Source of the DNA: Poecilobothrus nobilitatus
Taxonomy: Eukaryota; Arthropoda; Insecta; Diptera; Dolichopodidae
DNA: 64,000 bases
Direction of reading: 5' to 3'
NCBI GenBank assembly: GCA_947095535.1
Contig: OX352772.1
Location: 251,553,946-251,617,945 of the forward strand
Shown: in pieces, positions 44,956 to 58,046 of the stretch
Position numbering within the stretch: the stretch's first letter is position 1
Layout of the letters: every line of letters starts with the position of its first letter
Program-made: the position numbers and the translations under genes
Notes under the pieces: model-generated
What the model was told of the DNA's origin: nothing
Databases searched by the model: none
Seen by the model: the letters and a program-made list of their open reading frames with translations, nothing else

Positions 44956-45539
44956 GCTTAGGTATTTTTAAGATTTTTAAACATTCAACAAAGATTCAAT
45001 TTTATGTTTTGAATCTAAGCAAAATAATAGGTATGCATTTGTATTTATTATGTTTTATAAAAAAAACAAAATAAAAAAAGCAAAGAAAAATATCGACGAA
45101 GAGAGAATAAAGAAACAAAAAATTGAGAATTGCTTTGAGATTGAGAGTTGATTTGAGTTTTGAGAATTAAGATTTGAGACTTGAGAGGTGAGAGACTATC
45201 TTATCATTTTATTTAGCATTTACGTTCATACTTTGGTCATACATATTACATTTTCATAGTATGTATACTTAATACATACTTCATTTTCATTTTATTTCAT
45301 AAATCATAAATCTTAGAAGATTCAATATATGAAATTGAATCCATGATTTATGACTGATGTGTAATACTGTAATATCAAGTATTAATGAGTAATGAATGAG
45401 ATTTAATGTATACACATTTTTTTCGTTGTATGTATATTCATACTTATTGTATGTATATTCATCATACATCATACTATAATTATTGATAAATGTAACAGAT
45501 GTATGAACTAATATTTCATTTTGACTCTTTAACTAATTT

Positions 45540-45935
45540 AAGCTTTTTAAGTTTATTTGATTTTAAAAAATTTGAAGATTTTGAAAAAAAATTTCCAATT
45601 AGTTATTTTAATAGATCATTTTCTTTCAATTTTCGATTTTAGTTTTTTAAGAAATGATTTAATTTTAGTTTATAGAATACAAGATTTCCGCAAATTTCAA
45701 AACATTGAAGATTTTATAATATATTGTAAACAAAATGATTTGGTGGATAGTATAAAAGAAGCATTGCATTATTAATAGAAACTATACCAGCAGAAGGATC
45801 TTTTTCTAACTTAAAAAATATAAAAAACTTATGTTCGAAATTCAATGTGTAAAGACAGAATATCTAGTTTATCATTAATTTATATTGAAAATAAAAATGT
45901 TGAAAAAAAAAGAACTTGTAATAAAACAATCTTTT
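45540..45935 (+). pseudogene. hAT transposase C-terminal (dimerisation domain) scrap
   Basis: A frame with NDLVDSIKEALH is followed, after a frameshift, by LLIETIPAEGSFSNLKNIKN and, after another, by CKDRISSLSLIYIEN. This order (a hydrophobic stretch, a P-A-x-x-S-F-S-x-L-K-x-I-K motif, then an R-I-S-x-L-S-L-x-x-I-E motif) is the hAT C-terminal dimerisation region of ZMYM1-like transposases. The usual Glu-Arg before SFS is Glu-Gly here. No catalytic domain is present. Confidence 0.6.
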
Positions 45936-47454
45936 CTTAAGATGTAATGAAAATCTTTGGAACTAAAGAAAGAAGAATAGACCTAAAATATAAGTCTTAA
46001 AAGAATTTTTTTATTTTGTTTAAATTTTTTTTGTTTTGAATCAGAAGATTGAAAATCCACGAGCCGCCACTGATACATACATAATATCATGTTTATTTAA
46101 ATATCGAATATGTCACTGATGAACGAATGATAAGAGTATCTATAATTATAATTTAGTAGTTTTCAGCCACACACTACGTATTATGAATTCCGTTTCAAGC
46201 TTTGAACATCAGAAACTATATATATTTTACGATTTTTCTACTATAAAACCTATACATAATATTAATAATAAAAAGCAAACAACACATTTCATATTTATAT
46301 TACAGTAGTATGGTACCTACGATAGTCAGTAGTGTGTAGTAACAGAACGTACACAACAAAACAGAATAACAAAAAAAAAACAAAATTATAAGAGACATTC
46401 TCACTTACTCTCTTTAAAATTGTGTTATTTTTTTCTCTCGAGTCGACTCAACTATTCTGTGGCTATATGTAAGAAATGTAGTATGTACTTTAATTACGCA
46501 TGTGCATTTAAAAATTGATAGAAATCATCATTTATCACAATATGTATTAAAATTTTAAATAATGATGAATGATATTGATCTGATATTAATAATCAATATG
46601 TATCTAAGAATGTACTTAAGTATGACCAGCGGGAAGAGTTCCTTTAAAATTCAAATATATAATTGTTTTGGTTTTGTACTTTTCTATTAAATTGTTGCAT
46701 TTATGTATGAATGTTTGTATATTATTTGAAGCGATTAGAAAACTTTTCTAATTGTATTCTTTTTTTAATTCAATTTCTTCTCATATAAGTACTTTAATTT
46801 TAGTATACAGCAGTTCTTACAACCAAAATTATATTTGAATAATTTTTTATTTTTAAATATTTTGTATGTCAATTTTATGCTGGTTTACCGTTTGTACAAT
46901 TGTGGTAATATTTGTACGGTTTTCTCGCTCTCTGTACCATGTACAATCTGAATCAAGGATTGTACGCCAAATATACGGTCTTTTCAGATTTTAAATTTCT
47001 TACATTAGGGCAAGGTAAAACGAACAAAAGCAATATTGTTACAGACAATGTGGTCTATTAAAAAAAATTAACTGAATTTTGCTTCAAACTTTGTTTGTGC
47101 ATTTTACGAATGTTTTACGGATACCTATTCTGTTTTCCCCACGTACCTTTGAAACATTTATTTCGAACTCGATAAATAAATAGATATAATAGTCCTCACT
47201 CACAATACAAAATATTCTAAATACACGTACACCAACTACAGGCTCTTTTTATACAATTTAATTTTGTTTTGGCGTTATTTTAAAAATAATTTCAGTTAGT
47301 GTTTTGACGAATTTGGTTTTGCTTTCTGAATTTTTACGGATTGTACTTTTTACATAAATTCTATTTTTCTAAACTGCAACTGTCTATTATATGAATTGGG
47401 ATTCAACATAGAATTTGACTACATATTACATATACATGACTACAACAGGGGCCT
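45936..47454. other. AT-rich stretch without recognisable gene
   Basis: A short piece at about 46080-46135 (ATATCATGTTTATTTAAATATCGAATATGTCACTGATGA) matches the family A body (about 2775-2815). Otherwise nothing is recognised. Confidence 0.35.
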
Positions 47455-48418
47455 AATTTGGTAAAATACTTTAACCCTTCAATCTTCTAAACGGTTTAAG
47501 TTGGAAATTTGAAGTTTTGGCAGAATTTAGATCTTTGAAAATAAGTATGAGTCATTTCAGAAATTTTTTTTGTATCACCTTCCGTTTAGGAAGTGAAAGG
47601 GGTAAAAAATTGAAAATTTCCTATTTTTAAATACCTGTAACTTGAACACCTGTTAAATTTTTTTTGAAGTAATACACAAAAATCAAAGCTTCAACATTAT
47701 ACTCTTATTTATGTTGACAACTTTTTTTAATAATATAGGGTTACTTTATAATTGACGAAAGTGTTACTTGATTTTTTCAAATTTTCTAACAAATTTCTTT
47801 AACGAATTTTTTGCATATTGTTTTACTCGATATTTGAAATTGTTGAGGATACAATGCGTAGTACAAAAAAATGTAAAGAAATAAACAACATAACGGTTTA
47901 AAAACCAATAAGCTAATAAAAGTAGTGATATCAAAATGAAGATATACCTTATACAACTTGTGCTATAACAATTTAAATATAGAGCTTTTTTGAACCTTTG
48001 GGGAACTGTAGCTCCGTAACGGGTGGGGCTACAAAAAAAAGTTATTAAAAATAAAATTAATATTTTTGTGAGGTCTATCAGCAGTTAAAATTTCATAGCT
48101 CTATTTCAAAAAAAATGTGGGGATCTAAAAGTTAGGTGTTCGAAAGCTACCCTAAGTTTTGGTCGGAACTCAACCAAAAAAGATAGGGAACCTACAAATT
48201 ATTCCCAGAATATTTTGTGTAAATTTCAAGATTCTAGCTTTCTTAGTTTTTGAGTTAGCGTGCTGACGGACGGACGGACGGACAAACATGGCTCAAAATT
48301 CTTAGAATTTTTTTCTGATCCGATCCATACCTTTGAAAGTATATCTAGCTCGCTTATTTCGAGGTGTTACAAACGGAGGAGTAATTTTATTATACCCAAT
48401 CCTATTGTACGGGTATAA
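47455..48418. mobile_element. DINE-like element, family A, copy with internal inversion
   Basis: 47460-47895 is the 3' half of the body in plus orientation (collinear with 2280-2715). From about 47900 to 48418 the 5' half and head are in minus orientation (ending TATACCCAATCCTATTGTACGGGTATA). The two halves therefore meet head-to-wrong-end at about 47896-47905. The GGAC tract lies at about 48265-48285. Confidence 0.7.
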
Positions 48419-48469
48419 AAATTCAATTTAATAGGTGTTTATTGTTTATTGTTCAAAAAGGATAAAATA

Positions 48470-48645
48470 AAACAATAAAAAAATTTTTTTTTAAAAATGC
48501 TGTTTTTGAACTAAAAAGTACAAAATAAATTTTTAATTGTGAATTTTTCTGTAATTTTCTAAATTATATTTTTACGATGGGAGTTTCTTTAAAAAAATTT
48601 ATCTCAATATTGCATTTACATAAGTGTCATAAAGCCTGTGAAATT
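48470..48645 (+). repeat. Single diverged arm of the foldback-like repeat
   Basis: TTTTTGAACTAAAAAGTA, TTTTTCTGTAATTTTCTAAA and GCCTGTGAAATTAAAATAA follow the order of the left arm at 23851-24060. The second arm is missing. Confidence 0.65.
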
Positions 48646-49089
48646 AAAATAATATTCATTCATAAATTAATTTTATTTTTATTCTCTTCCCACTCTTCTC
48701 TCTCATAATCAATTTTTGTGTATACTTTAAATACATACAAATTACCACTCTTAATTTTTGTGTATGCAATTAAATTACGTACGTATAGGTACCATTTACG
48801 AACATATACGATTTTGTTTTATGTTTTTATATTAAACTGGGCAAAGCAAAGAATAAAATGATCTTTTATTCGTTCTACTTCAATACTCTTTATATATTAT
48901 ATGTACTCATTGACAATACATATTGAACGTAATTTTAAGATTGATTAGATGATGATGTGAAACTATGATTTAGTTATATTATTAACAAAATATATTAATT
49001 TATGCGAATTTAATCTTTATACATTTATCTAATTAGAAAATGAATTATGTTTTATTTTATTTTGCTTAATTTATATTATTGTTCTTTCT

Positions 49090-49505
49090 GTAAATAATCT
49101 GTGATTTTGAAATACGTGACTTTTTAGAACATTTCCAAAAAAATTTGAAAAATTGTGCCTATTAGTTTCACTTTGTCCGTCCGTCCGTTTACAAAACTTC
49201 TACACCGTTAAAGAGGAAAACAATTTTAACCATCGGTAGGTTTCATAAAAAAATTAATGTTGTAGAACACCTTTTTCATATAGCCCCATCCTTTATGCAG
49301 CTGCAGCCCCTCCAACTTTGAAAAAGCCCTATTTTTAAATGCGTATATCTCATGTTCTACCTAACATTTTTTCAATCTGAAAACTCCATTCGACAGGAAT
49401 TTACCTTTATAAATCAATATCAAAATTAGTTTTTTTAATTTAGTATTTAAATTCACCGTTATGTGAAAACCAAATTTTGCATTATTGCACTTTCTTAATT
49501 ATTAA
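49090..49505 (+). mobile_element. Old DINE-like element related to family A
   Basis: A GTCCGTCCGTCC tract at about 49177-49190, followed by AGCCCCATCC...GCAGCCCC and TTTTTAAAT...TCAATCTGAAAACTCCA, parallels the family A body with many substitutions. Confidence 0.5.
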
Positions 49506-50960
49506 TATTCAATATACAACTACCTTTTCTCTTCAATTGTCAAAATTTTTAATTCTATAATAATTCCCATTCCGTTGTTAATTTAAATCATTGCTAATTT
49601 AAATATTGTGGCTTATATTTAATATAAATTTTTATGGTGGCTTGCAGTCGAATTTTCTTGCCGTCCAAAGCCGGATAAAGCCTTTCGGTTTCGGAACCAG
49701 AAAAAGTTACTAGTCATGTTTTTTTATCTCTCTTAAGTTTGGAAGATTAAAATCTCTACATATAATCAATAGGATTATTAATATCTATATCATTATTATT
49801 CTTATTATTAATAAAATGGTAACATTAAATAAGGTTTATTACTAAAAAATCGAAATCATTATTAAATGATGGTAGTAAACAATGTTTTTCATAGTGTGGT
49901 TATCTACGGAAAGTTGCATTATTGTTAGATAAAATAGAAGTATTTAAATCAGTGTTTCTATGTTGTAAATTTGATAATGTTTTGGTTTTAATATGGGGTT
50001 TGTTTTATTAATTTATTTATTAAACTAACATGTTTCTTTTCATATTGCTGGTTTTTGTTATTTTTATTCATTTTATTTTTTCTACTAAAATTTTTATTTT
50101 TTTTTTGTTTATAATTTTAAAATTGTCAAATTTATAATATTTATTTATTTTATCATTTCTGTTTTTTAAATTTGTATTGCTATTCTGAATAACTTTATTA
50201 CTACATTTTCTTAAGTCATTAAAATTCGTTGCTGTCGTTTCTGATTTTATTAAGATTTCCCACCTTAGAATACTTAATTAATTTAATTACTGATGGTGGA
50301 ACACTAAATTTAAAGCTAAAATATTTCGGTTTAACTATTCTGTAGTACTGGTATTTATATTATAAATTTTTAAATTCAAATTTGGGTTTTGAACTGCATT
50401 TGGAACTTCATCAATTGGGTCGACAGGTGTTATATATGAATACCTTCCGTAACCTCAACTTTGTTTTTGTGAAGTATGACAGATTCGTGCAAGCAGTCTG
50501 CTATCCTTAGTTCCTCAAACAAAGACTCAATTTTGGTGGCTCGGTAACTTTCATTCATTACTTCATTCATTACTTTTTTTATTTCCAAATTATGAGAATA
50601 CAAAACTACATTATAATCTTAAAACTAAAACTATATATCAAAAGTTTACTTCATTAAATGTTAATGTTAGTTATACAATTCAAAGCAAATAATAAAACGG
50701 TCTATCTTTTATACTGATCTATAAGTGACGATGGATCCGACAAATTAAAAACTCCAAAGCAATATATTATTTTATAATAAAAATAAAATAACTGACAAAT
50801 TAACAATGGGGTTAATAAAAAAATATAAAATATAATACAAATAAATGCAAAAGTAAAATAAAGGAAAAATTAAAATCACTACGACAATGAAATTTGAGGA
50901 AAAACAACACAACAATTACTAATCTGAAAACAAGAAAGCACGATTTACTAAAATTATATT
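49506..50960. other. AT-rich stretch with weak coding-like traces on the minus strand
   Basis: On the minus strand, about 50560-50400 reads SYRATKIESLFEELRIADC, and about 49720-49630 reads SGSETERLYPALDGKK, separated by an Asn/Lys-rich section. This could be an old retrotransposon gag, but I cannot place it in a family. Confidence 0.25.
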
Positions 50961-53440
50961 AAGTTAACCGATAAATACTCGATTTCTGTGTTGTCAAATT
51001 GAAAAAGCCAATGACGTATATTTGATGAAAAAAGTATGGATTTCTAACATTTCTTACAAAGCTAGGTAGTTTGTTGAAAATTTTTGGAACAAGAATATCA
51101 AAGAAGTGATTCTTCATTATTGATTCTTAAATTATAGTTTAAAATATGGCGTCGAGTTAGATAGCCCGACTTAATAAAAAAGATTTTCAGCGTTTTACAA
51201 AAATAAAGGTGTCGAAGCGGGCAGAATATTAGTTCTTTAAATAAAGGAAAACTAGAAGAAAAACTACTTTTCCTTGAAATAATTCGAATGACATGCTTAT
51301 GAGAATATAGCAAACTACTAATTGTTCCACCCCAACAAGTAATCCCTTACTGAAATTTTGAGTTAAATAACAAAACTAAAACTAATTAAATAACAAAGAA
51401 CAAAAATTCTGTAGGTAATATAAATGTCAGTTGACATTGTTAAGACTTTTCTTCAAATGAGAACAGCGATCTGATTATTTTAAACCATCATCAATTAAAA
51501 TTCCAAGATATTTGAAGGTTTTGACACAATCAATAGTAAAACATGTGTCACAACAAGAAAAATGTTCATTAATAGAAAAATTAAGTGTGTTATCTAAGAA
51601 AATTGGAAATTTCTTACAACTAGGAGAGTGGTAAGATAATGAAAAATCAATTAGGGAAATGTTTGACAAACTGAAACACATATATTTAGTTTTTGGACTA
51701 ACAACTAATTGTGCAAAAAGAACCATTGCCTAATCAGGTTTAAGTCATAGTTTAAGTTGCAAAAAATATCAAAAGAATTTTTACAAGTATAAGTGAAACA
51801 GGTATCATCAGCAAATGCCGTGAGTTTGCCTTTGAAATTCTGCGTGAATAAAGAATTAATGTATATGTTAAACAAAATAGGTCCAAGGACTGATTCTTGA
51901 GGAACCCTAACTAGAACATTTTTAAAGGAACTAAAATTACCACCAATTCTTACTCTCTGTTTTCTCTCTTTAAGATAAGAGCTAAACCAATCAGCATAAA
52001 ACTGCGAAAGCCAGCGTTATATAATTTCTCTAACAGAATCTGATGGCAGACAGTAACTAATGCTTTTGAAGTATCAATAAATAACGCAGAGGAGGAATTT
52101 CCAAATTTTAAGCTATTGTATATTTCACCACAAAATTTAAGCAGTGCATCCTTGGTGCTCTTACCAATTGCAAAGCCAAATTGATTTTTATTGAAAAAAT
52201 TGTTTTTATTCAAAAAATTAATAATGTGTTTTTTGATAGCCTTTTCAAAAATTTTTGTAATTGGAGAAAGAGGAGAAATGGAACGATAGTAACATTCACA
52301 GAAGAACCTTCCTTGAACAAAGGAATAACCTTTGCAATTTTTAATCCCTCCGAAAAAAGTCCAGAATGAACACTGTAATTAAACATAAAACACAAGACAT
52401 CGACAACATAAAAGCAAATTTCCTTAAGAATTTTGTTAGACAATTTGTCATAAGATATAGAAGCGCTATTATTCAAACTGCAGATTAGCTTATACACTTT
52501 AAAAGAACTAATAGCCTCGATATTAAAGCTGTTGCACTGGTTTAGTTCACCTACAATCAAAGGAAAGGGGGAATTCATAGCCATAGCAGTTGAATTTAAA
52601 GTCAAGTTATTAGTAACATTAACGAAATGTGTATTAAAAAAATTTTTTAATAGTTAAAGCATTGCTAACAATTCTATTATCAATCTCTAGTACAATGTCA
52701 TTAGCAAGATTTTTGTTTAAAATTTCATTAACGACTTTCCATTCATTTTTTGCATTACAACGGTCAATGTAAAATTTAGAATTAAAATAATTATCTTTAC
52801 ACTTAACAACATCAGTTTTGATTTTTTGCACAATTTTTTATAAGATAATTTAAGACGCACATTATTAAGATAAGATTTTACTAAATAGCACATTTTATTT
52901 TTGCGTTGTATTAAGTGTAACAAGGAATGAGTCATCCAAGGTTTTAATCTTTTTTTCGGAATTGCGAAAAACTTGATGTGAACAATGACTAATATGACCA
53001 AATAGAATTTCAATGAATCTATAATAAGCAAAAGAAGCGTCAGAAGAACTATATACATTATTCCAACACTCAAATCTAAATCTATCCCTAAATGCTGCAA
53101 AATTGATTTCAGGAAAATTATATGAATAAGTTTTTCTATATTGAACGTTAATACTATCTGAAATAAAAATAGATAAAGAAATTAAGCAATGATCAGATAT
53201 ATCCAAATCCAAGACCTCACTCGAATACGAAAAAGCATTATTAAGGCATGACGAATAAAAATATGGTCTAGGCAAGTGCCGGAAGAGAGCCGTGTAGGTT
53301 CAGAAATAACTGAAATGAAACCAGACGAAGACAAAAAGACCTTTAGTGTTATTATCAATTCTAAAGTTATGCTGAATAATCTCTAATTTCGTTTTAACAA
53401 TTCCAAGATCAGCTAAAACAACGTCTCTAAAACTCATTGA
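50961..53440 (-). pseudogene. CR1/Jockey-like LINE, decayed endonuclease and reverse transcriptase
   Basis: From right to left: DISDHCLISLSIF (about 53190, endonuclease Asp-His), a long linker with KRLKPWMTHSL, then SASISYDKLSNKIL and LKIAKVIPLFKEGSS (52300-52450). FGFAIGKSTKDALL follows, then SALFIDTSKAL (motif A Asp kept, but the Phe of KAF changed to Leu), a frameshifted SVLGPILFNIYIN and FADDTCFTY near 51815 (motif C), and FKYLGILIDDGLK. Stops and shifts occur between most motifs. The left end has no clear tail; the border is approximate. Confidence 0.75.
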
Positions 53441-53449
53441 TGTATAGCT

Positions 53450-53730
53450 GGTTGAAATATATATATTTTTTTATTTTAAAATACAAACTTGGAATATGAT
53501 CCTTTGTACTTGAAGTAGTTGTTATTATACGGGATGGAATAGGATTGGAACAAATGAGGATAACGAGGAGTTGAAGGCTAAATTTGAGTAGAAACTGTTG
53601 AGATTCTTCTTAAATTTGACCAAATTGTAAATACCAAAATCGCTAACTTTTGGGAATACGGATGGTAATAAATTCCATATTTTTACAGCTTTAACAACAA
53701 AAGAATTTATATAAACAGTAGAGTACCATT
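53450..53730 (-). pseudogene. C-terminal scrap of another LINE
   Basis: On the minus strand a VNSFVVKAVKIWNLLPS-like stretch followed by PK(V)S-FGIYNL, in broken frames, is the typical end of CR1/Jockey reverse transcriptases. The left end near 53458 is an AT-rich tail. Confidence 0.45.
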
Positions 53731-53734
53731 TATA

Positions 53735-53858
53735 TTCGACTTAGAATGTGATTCTGATCTGATGCATACCTTTGAAAGTATATCTAGCTAGCTTATTTCG
53801 AGGTGTTACAAACGGAGGAGCAATTTTAATATGCCCGATCCTTATTGTACGGGTATAA
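53735..53858 (-). repeat. DINE-like head fragment, family A
   Basis: It contains only the head in minus orientation: ATACCTTTGAAAGTATATCTAGCTAGC, GGTGTTACAAACGGAGGAG and the TATTGTACGGGTATA end. Confidence 0.7.
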
Positions 53859-54600
53859 AAATGTCAAGGAAAATTACCTATAAGTGTGACCTGTTTCTGT
53901 TTTTTTTTTGTCGAAACACGAAAATTCGTTGATCTATATTCAACAAATTTCATAAATTCATACTTTTGCTTTTAGGCAACATTTTGCTTATTAAGTTTCT
54001 AATTATTTTAAATTTTTCGAATGTTTCTGTTGCAAGGACTAATGATCTAAAATGTTTTTTGTTTAAATAAATACAGAGTGTAAATACCGGTAAACCCTTT
54101 TCAGCAAAAGAAATTTTCCAAAATGTTCTTGTTTTTCGATTTCAATTACAAAAAGTTTGGCCGATTTACTTTGAATTTTTTATATGTATTGTTTTTTAGC
54201 AATCGAGTTGATTGTAATAAGTACAAACTTATTATAAATTTATTCATAAGATTACCCAATTTCCCATTAACAAAAAAAATGTTGTAAGCTAATTATATTG
54301 AATTTTTCACAGAACTTCTTTAACCCAAAAAACAAAGTTTTAAAGAAAGATTTATCGAGTTCCGGAAACCCTTTACGGTGGAGAGTTTTTTAAAAAAATT
54401 TCGCTTTTTCACTCTTAATTCTTTATCCTTGCCAACCAAAGCATATTATAATATAACATACTAAAACCATTGCAACTCTTTACCAATGTCGATTTAACAA
54501 ATAAAATTTTTTAAACTAAAAAAAGATTTAAAAGATTCGTTAAATATTTGAAGTCAGTTAATTTTCTATTATTGTTTATTTATTACTCTACCTTTTTGTT
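53859..54600. other. AT-rich stretch without recognisable gene
   Basis: No recognisable coding frame or repeat. Confidence 0.35.
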
Positions 54601-55782
54601 ATACCCTACACATTAAGTATAGGGTATATTAACTTTGGTATGGTGTTTGTAACCACCAACAGGAAGCGAGTTAGGTATAGTCATGTATATATATTCTGAA
54701 TCAGGATCACCGCCGGAGTCGATTTAGCGATGTCCGTCCGTCCGTACGCACGATAACTCAAAAAATAATGATGCTATCTTGATGAAATTTATACTGTAGG
54801 TTAACAATGACTAAGGTAAGGCGGGGATTGTAAATGGGCGAAAGCGGACCATGCGTTCGAGTACCTCCCATACAACTTCCAAAACCTAATACGCACATTT
54901 TCGAAATTAATAAAGATAGAAACTTAAAATTTTGTACGAGGGTGTGTTTTTCTGAATCCCTGATATCCCCAAAATTTGAGATGAAGTGGAGTGGTTGTTC
55001 GGGTACCTCCCATACAACTCCCAAAACCGAACATGCATATCTTCGAAATTAATAAAGATAGGAACTTCAAATTTGATAGGAGGGTGCTGTATCCTAAATC
55101 CCTGATTTGCCTAAAATTTGAGAGGAATTGGAGTGGTCGTTCGCGTACCTCCCATACAACTCCCAAAATAAAACAAGCATATCTTCTAAATTAATAAAGA
55201 CAGAAACTTCAAATTTGGTACTAGGGTGTTGTTTCCTGAATCCCTGATTTGTCCAAAATTTGAGATGAATTGGTGGAGCTGTTCGGGTACCTCCCATACA
55301 ACTCCCAAAACCGAACAAGCATATCTTCGAAATTAATAAAGACAGAAACTTCAAATTTGGTACAAGGGTGTTGCTTCCTGAATCCCTGATTTGTCCAAAA
55401 TTTAAGATGAATTAGAATGGTTGTTCGGCTATCTGCCACACAACTCCTAAGACCAAACAAGCATATCTTCGAAATTAATAAATATATAAACTTGAAATTT
55501 GATATAAGAATGTTCTACCCTGTTGATGTCTCTAAAATTTGAGATGAATTGGGGTTGTGGTCCGCGTGCCTTCACTCACTTCCCAAGACCTAACAATCAT
55601 ATTTTCGAATTTAATAAAGATAGAAACCTGAAATTTTGTACAAAGGTTGTAACAGCATTTATTTTTTTTAGCTTGTATTAAATAGCTAACTAAAATAACT
55701 TATGGATTTTTAATTTAATTTGAATGTTTTAGGTGTAGGGTATAAATAAGTCGGTTGCATCGACTTACTGTTATTTTTACTT
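54601..55782 (+). mobile_element. DINE-like element, family C, copy 2
   Basis: The head is identical in layout to 27457 (ATACCCTACACATTAAGTATAGGGTAT, then a GTCC tract at about 54732-54748), and the 3' hairpin GTCGGTTGCATCGAC lies at about 55751-55765. The body is a different minisatellite: CCTCCCATACAACT recurs at 54864, 55006, 55149 and 55290 with a degenerate unit near 55434, so the period is about 142 bp. The ORFs across it are repeat by-products. Confidence 0.7.
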
Positions 55783-57850
55783 GTTTTTAGCACATTTTAT
55801 TCGGTTTACTAGGCTACTCAAGCCCAATCCTCCTAGATATAATATACCCAAGCCTAATGATCCTCTGGCGAATAACGTAAAAATCCCTATAACTGTTTAA
55901 TTCTAGTTTTAATTTGTTTAATATAAGTTTTAATATTTAAAATAATCTCTGAATAAAAACATTTTAAAGACACAAAACGGTTTCGTAACAAGTTTTTGAA
56001 TAACAATATTCTGATTGCTAAATTTTTTTTAATAGTCAATATTATAAATATAACTATGTTATTTTATATTTTAATAATTTATTAGCATCTAATTAGCAAT
56101 ATCGTAGTGCTAAAATTAGAAACAAAGATGTAAAAAAAAATGTTTCTATTGATTGTAACCAATAACCACTTAAACTATTTTTTTATATCAAATTGATGGA
56201 ATTTGATTTATTAAAAAGAAAAATATATTATAAAACAAAAAGAAAAATTAAATAAATAACCATACTCTTTTTTAAACTAACTAACACAGTTTTTTTTTAA
56301 TAAAATATTTTTAATTGGAACTTATAATAAGTTTCTTTTAACATGTTATCATTGGTTTATAAGGTCAATTTAATAAAACCATTAATTTATTAATTTATTT
56401 TTCTAACCAAACAAAAATGTTTTAATTGAAATCATTCATAGTAAAAATTTTTATCCTTCAAACGGAAAATAAGGAATAAAAAATAAAATATTCTCTAAAA
56501 ATTTTTACTTTATACTTTTTTTCAGGATTTATGAATTGAAAAGTATTCAAATTTGTTTGGTAACTAGAGATTACATAATTACGAATAACTGAATAAAACT
56601 AAAACTTAGGAAATATTTATGTTAACAAAAAAAGTTTGTTATATTATCTTGCTATTATTACCTGTTTTGCATGATGCATATGGCACCCATGCATAGCGCA
56701 ATCAGTATTCAATAATGACACATTTTTCTTGCTTCTTGTTCCGCTATTATATTATGTAGAGGAGTATCAATGCAATTGGAATATCGTTATCCTATTACTC
56801 ATTCTACTTAGAATTCCGGATAAGTGTCCAAATTGGGGATGAAGTTAATAAAAGTTCCAATTCTCACTCATGATTAACTGACTCATGTTGTAGTCTCATT
56901 CCAATGATTTTGGTTTCAAACCCCGATTAGATTATAGAAAAACAATAACTGATGATAACTAATGGCTTCGTCACTGATAGCAAAATAGTAATAATAATAG
57001 GCATATTCGTTGATCCCTTCCAAGGCGAACTCCCACAATTTAAAATTTCCGCATTCTTGTCTTATACTTTCCAATCCCTACTAGTCACTATACTGCATAA
57101 GAAGTTAGGTCTTTATCCTATAATATTGGCTGAAGGGAAGGTTGGGATGAGTTAGTATAAACCTGACACTACCAAAAGAGTATTCTTGGTATCTTTAAAA
57201 GATTCCCAAAAAAAAATAAATATTTTTGAAGATTCTGTACTTTGTTTATTTTATATATTTTAAATAAATAAAATTTAAATAGCTTTAGTAGTGTGCTTCA
57301 ACAAATAATTTAAATGACATAAGTTCGAAACATTATATCTATTAGAATTCAAATCCTTTATCATAAAATCAATTTTGGTGGGTAGTTAGTTGCTGTACTT
57401 GCCTCTCTTAATTAAGAAGCATTTAAATTGTGAGCTTTGCTGCTTTCGCTGTAAATTTTACAGAGTATATTTTGAGATATTTGTTTTTATTTTAGGAAGC
57501 CCGTGACAGTTTATACATTTGTGCCTTCAATTTGAATTTCTTGTATTCCTGTTAATTATTCACACTTTTTTTTGAAGTTATGGAAGTTCCGGCCGATGAT
57601 ATTGAAATACATAATAAGAAAATACCCATTTCTTTTCATCATATTATAAAATTTTTTATGACTCTCATTAAGCCATAAACGGTTTAAAAGAAAAAATTCT
57701 AATGTCAAAATAAAAGTTTGAATATATAAATTAACATACACACCTAAAAAGCTTAAAAATACACGAATAAAGGATCAAATTTCCTTCAATGCATTAAAAC
57801 TAATTTCTAATTTACTTTCCCGTGGGAACAATATAATTTTTAAATTAAAT
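55783..57850. other. Stretch without recognisable gene
   Basis: AT-rich up to 56650, then a less AT-rich patch (56660-57190) with no recognisable protein on either strand. Confidence 0.3.
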
Positions 57851-58046
57851 AATTGCTTATTAGACATTTTTGTATTGAAAATAATAATTTTGTATTTGTT
57901 TGGTAAATGTTAATTTTAGTATAAATATGATAAAAAGTTAAATTAATTAATTGCTTATTAGACATTTTTGTATTGAAAAATAATAATTATGTTTTTGTTT
58001 GGTAAATGCTAATTTTAGTATAAATATGATTGAATTTAATTAAATA
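57851..58046. repeat. Two-unit tandem repeat, period 98 bp
   Basis: AATTGCTTATTAGACATTTT starts at 57851 and again at 57949, followed in both by TTTGTTTGGTAAATG and AATTTTAGTATAAATATGA with few changes. Confidence 0.8.

Noticed and set aside
54758..55460. ORFs on both strands with repeated CMGGTRT-type blocks
   Set aside because: Same reason: they read through the 142-bp minisatellite of the second family C element.
56905..56930. GGTTTCAAACCCC, resembling a tRNA T-loop
   Set aside because: No D-arm, anticodon arm or acceptor pairing is found around it.
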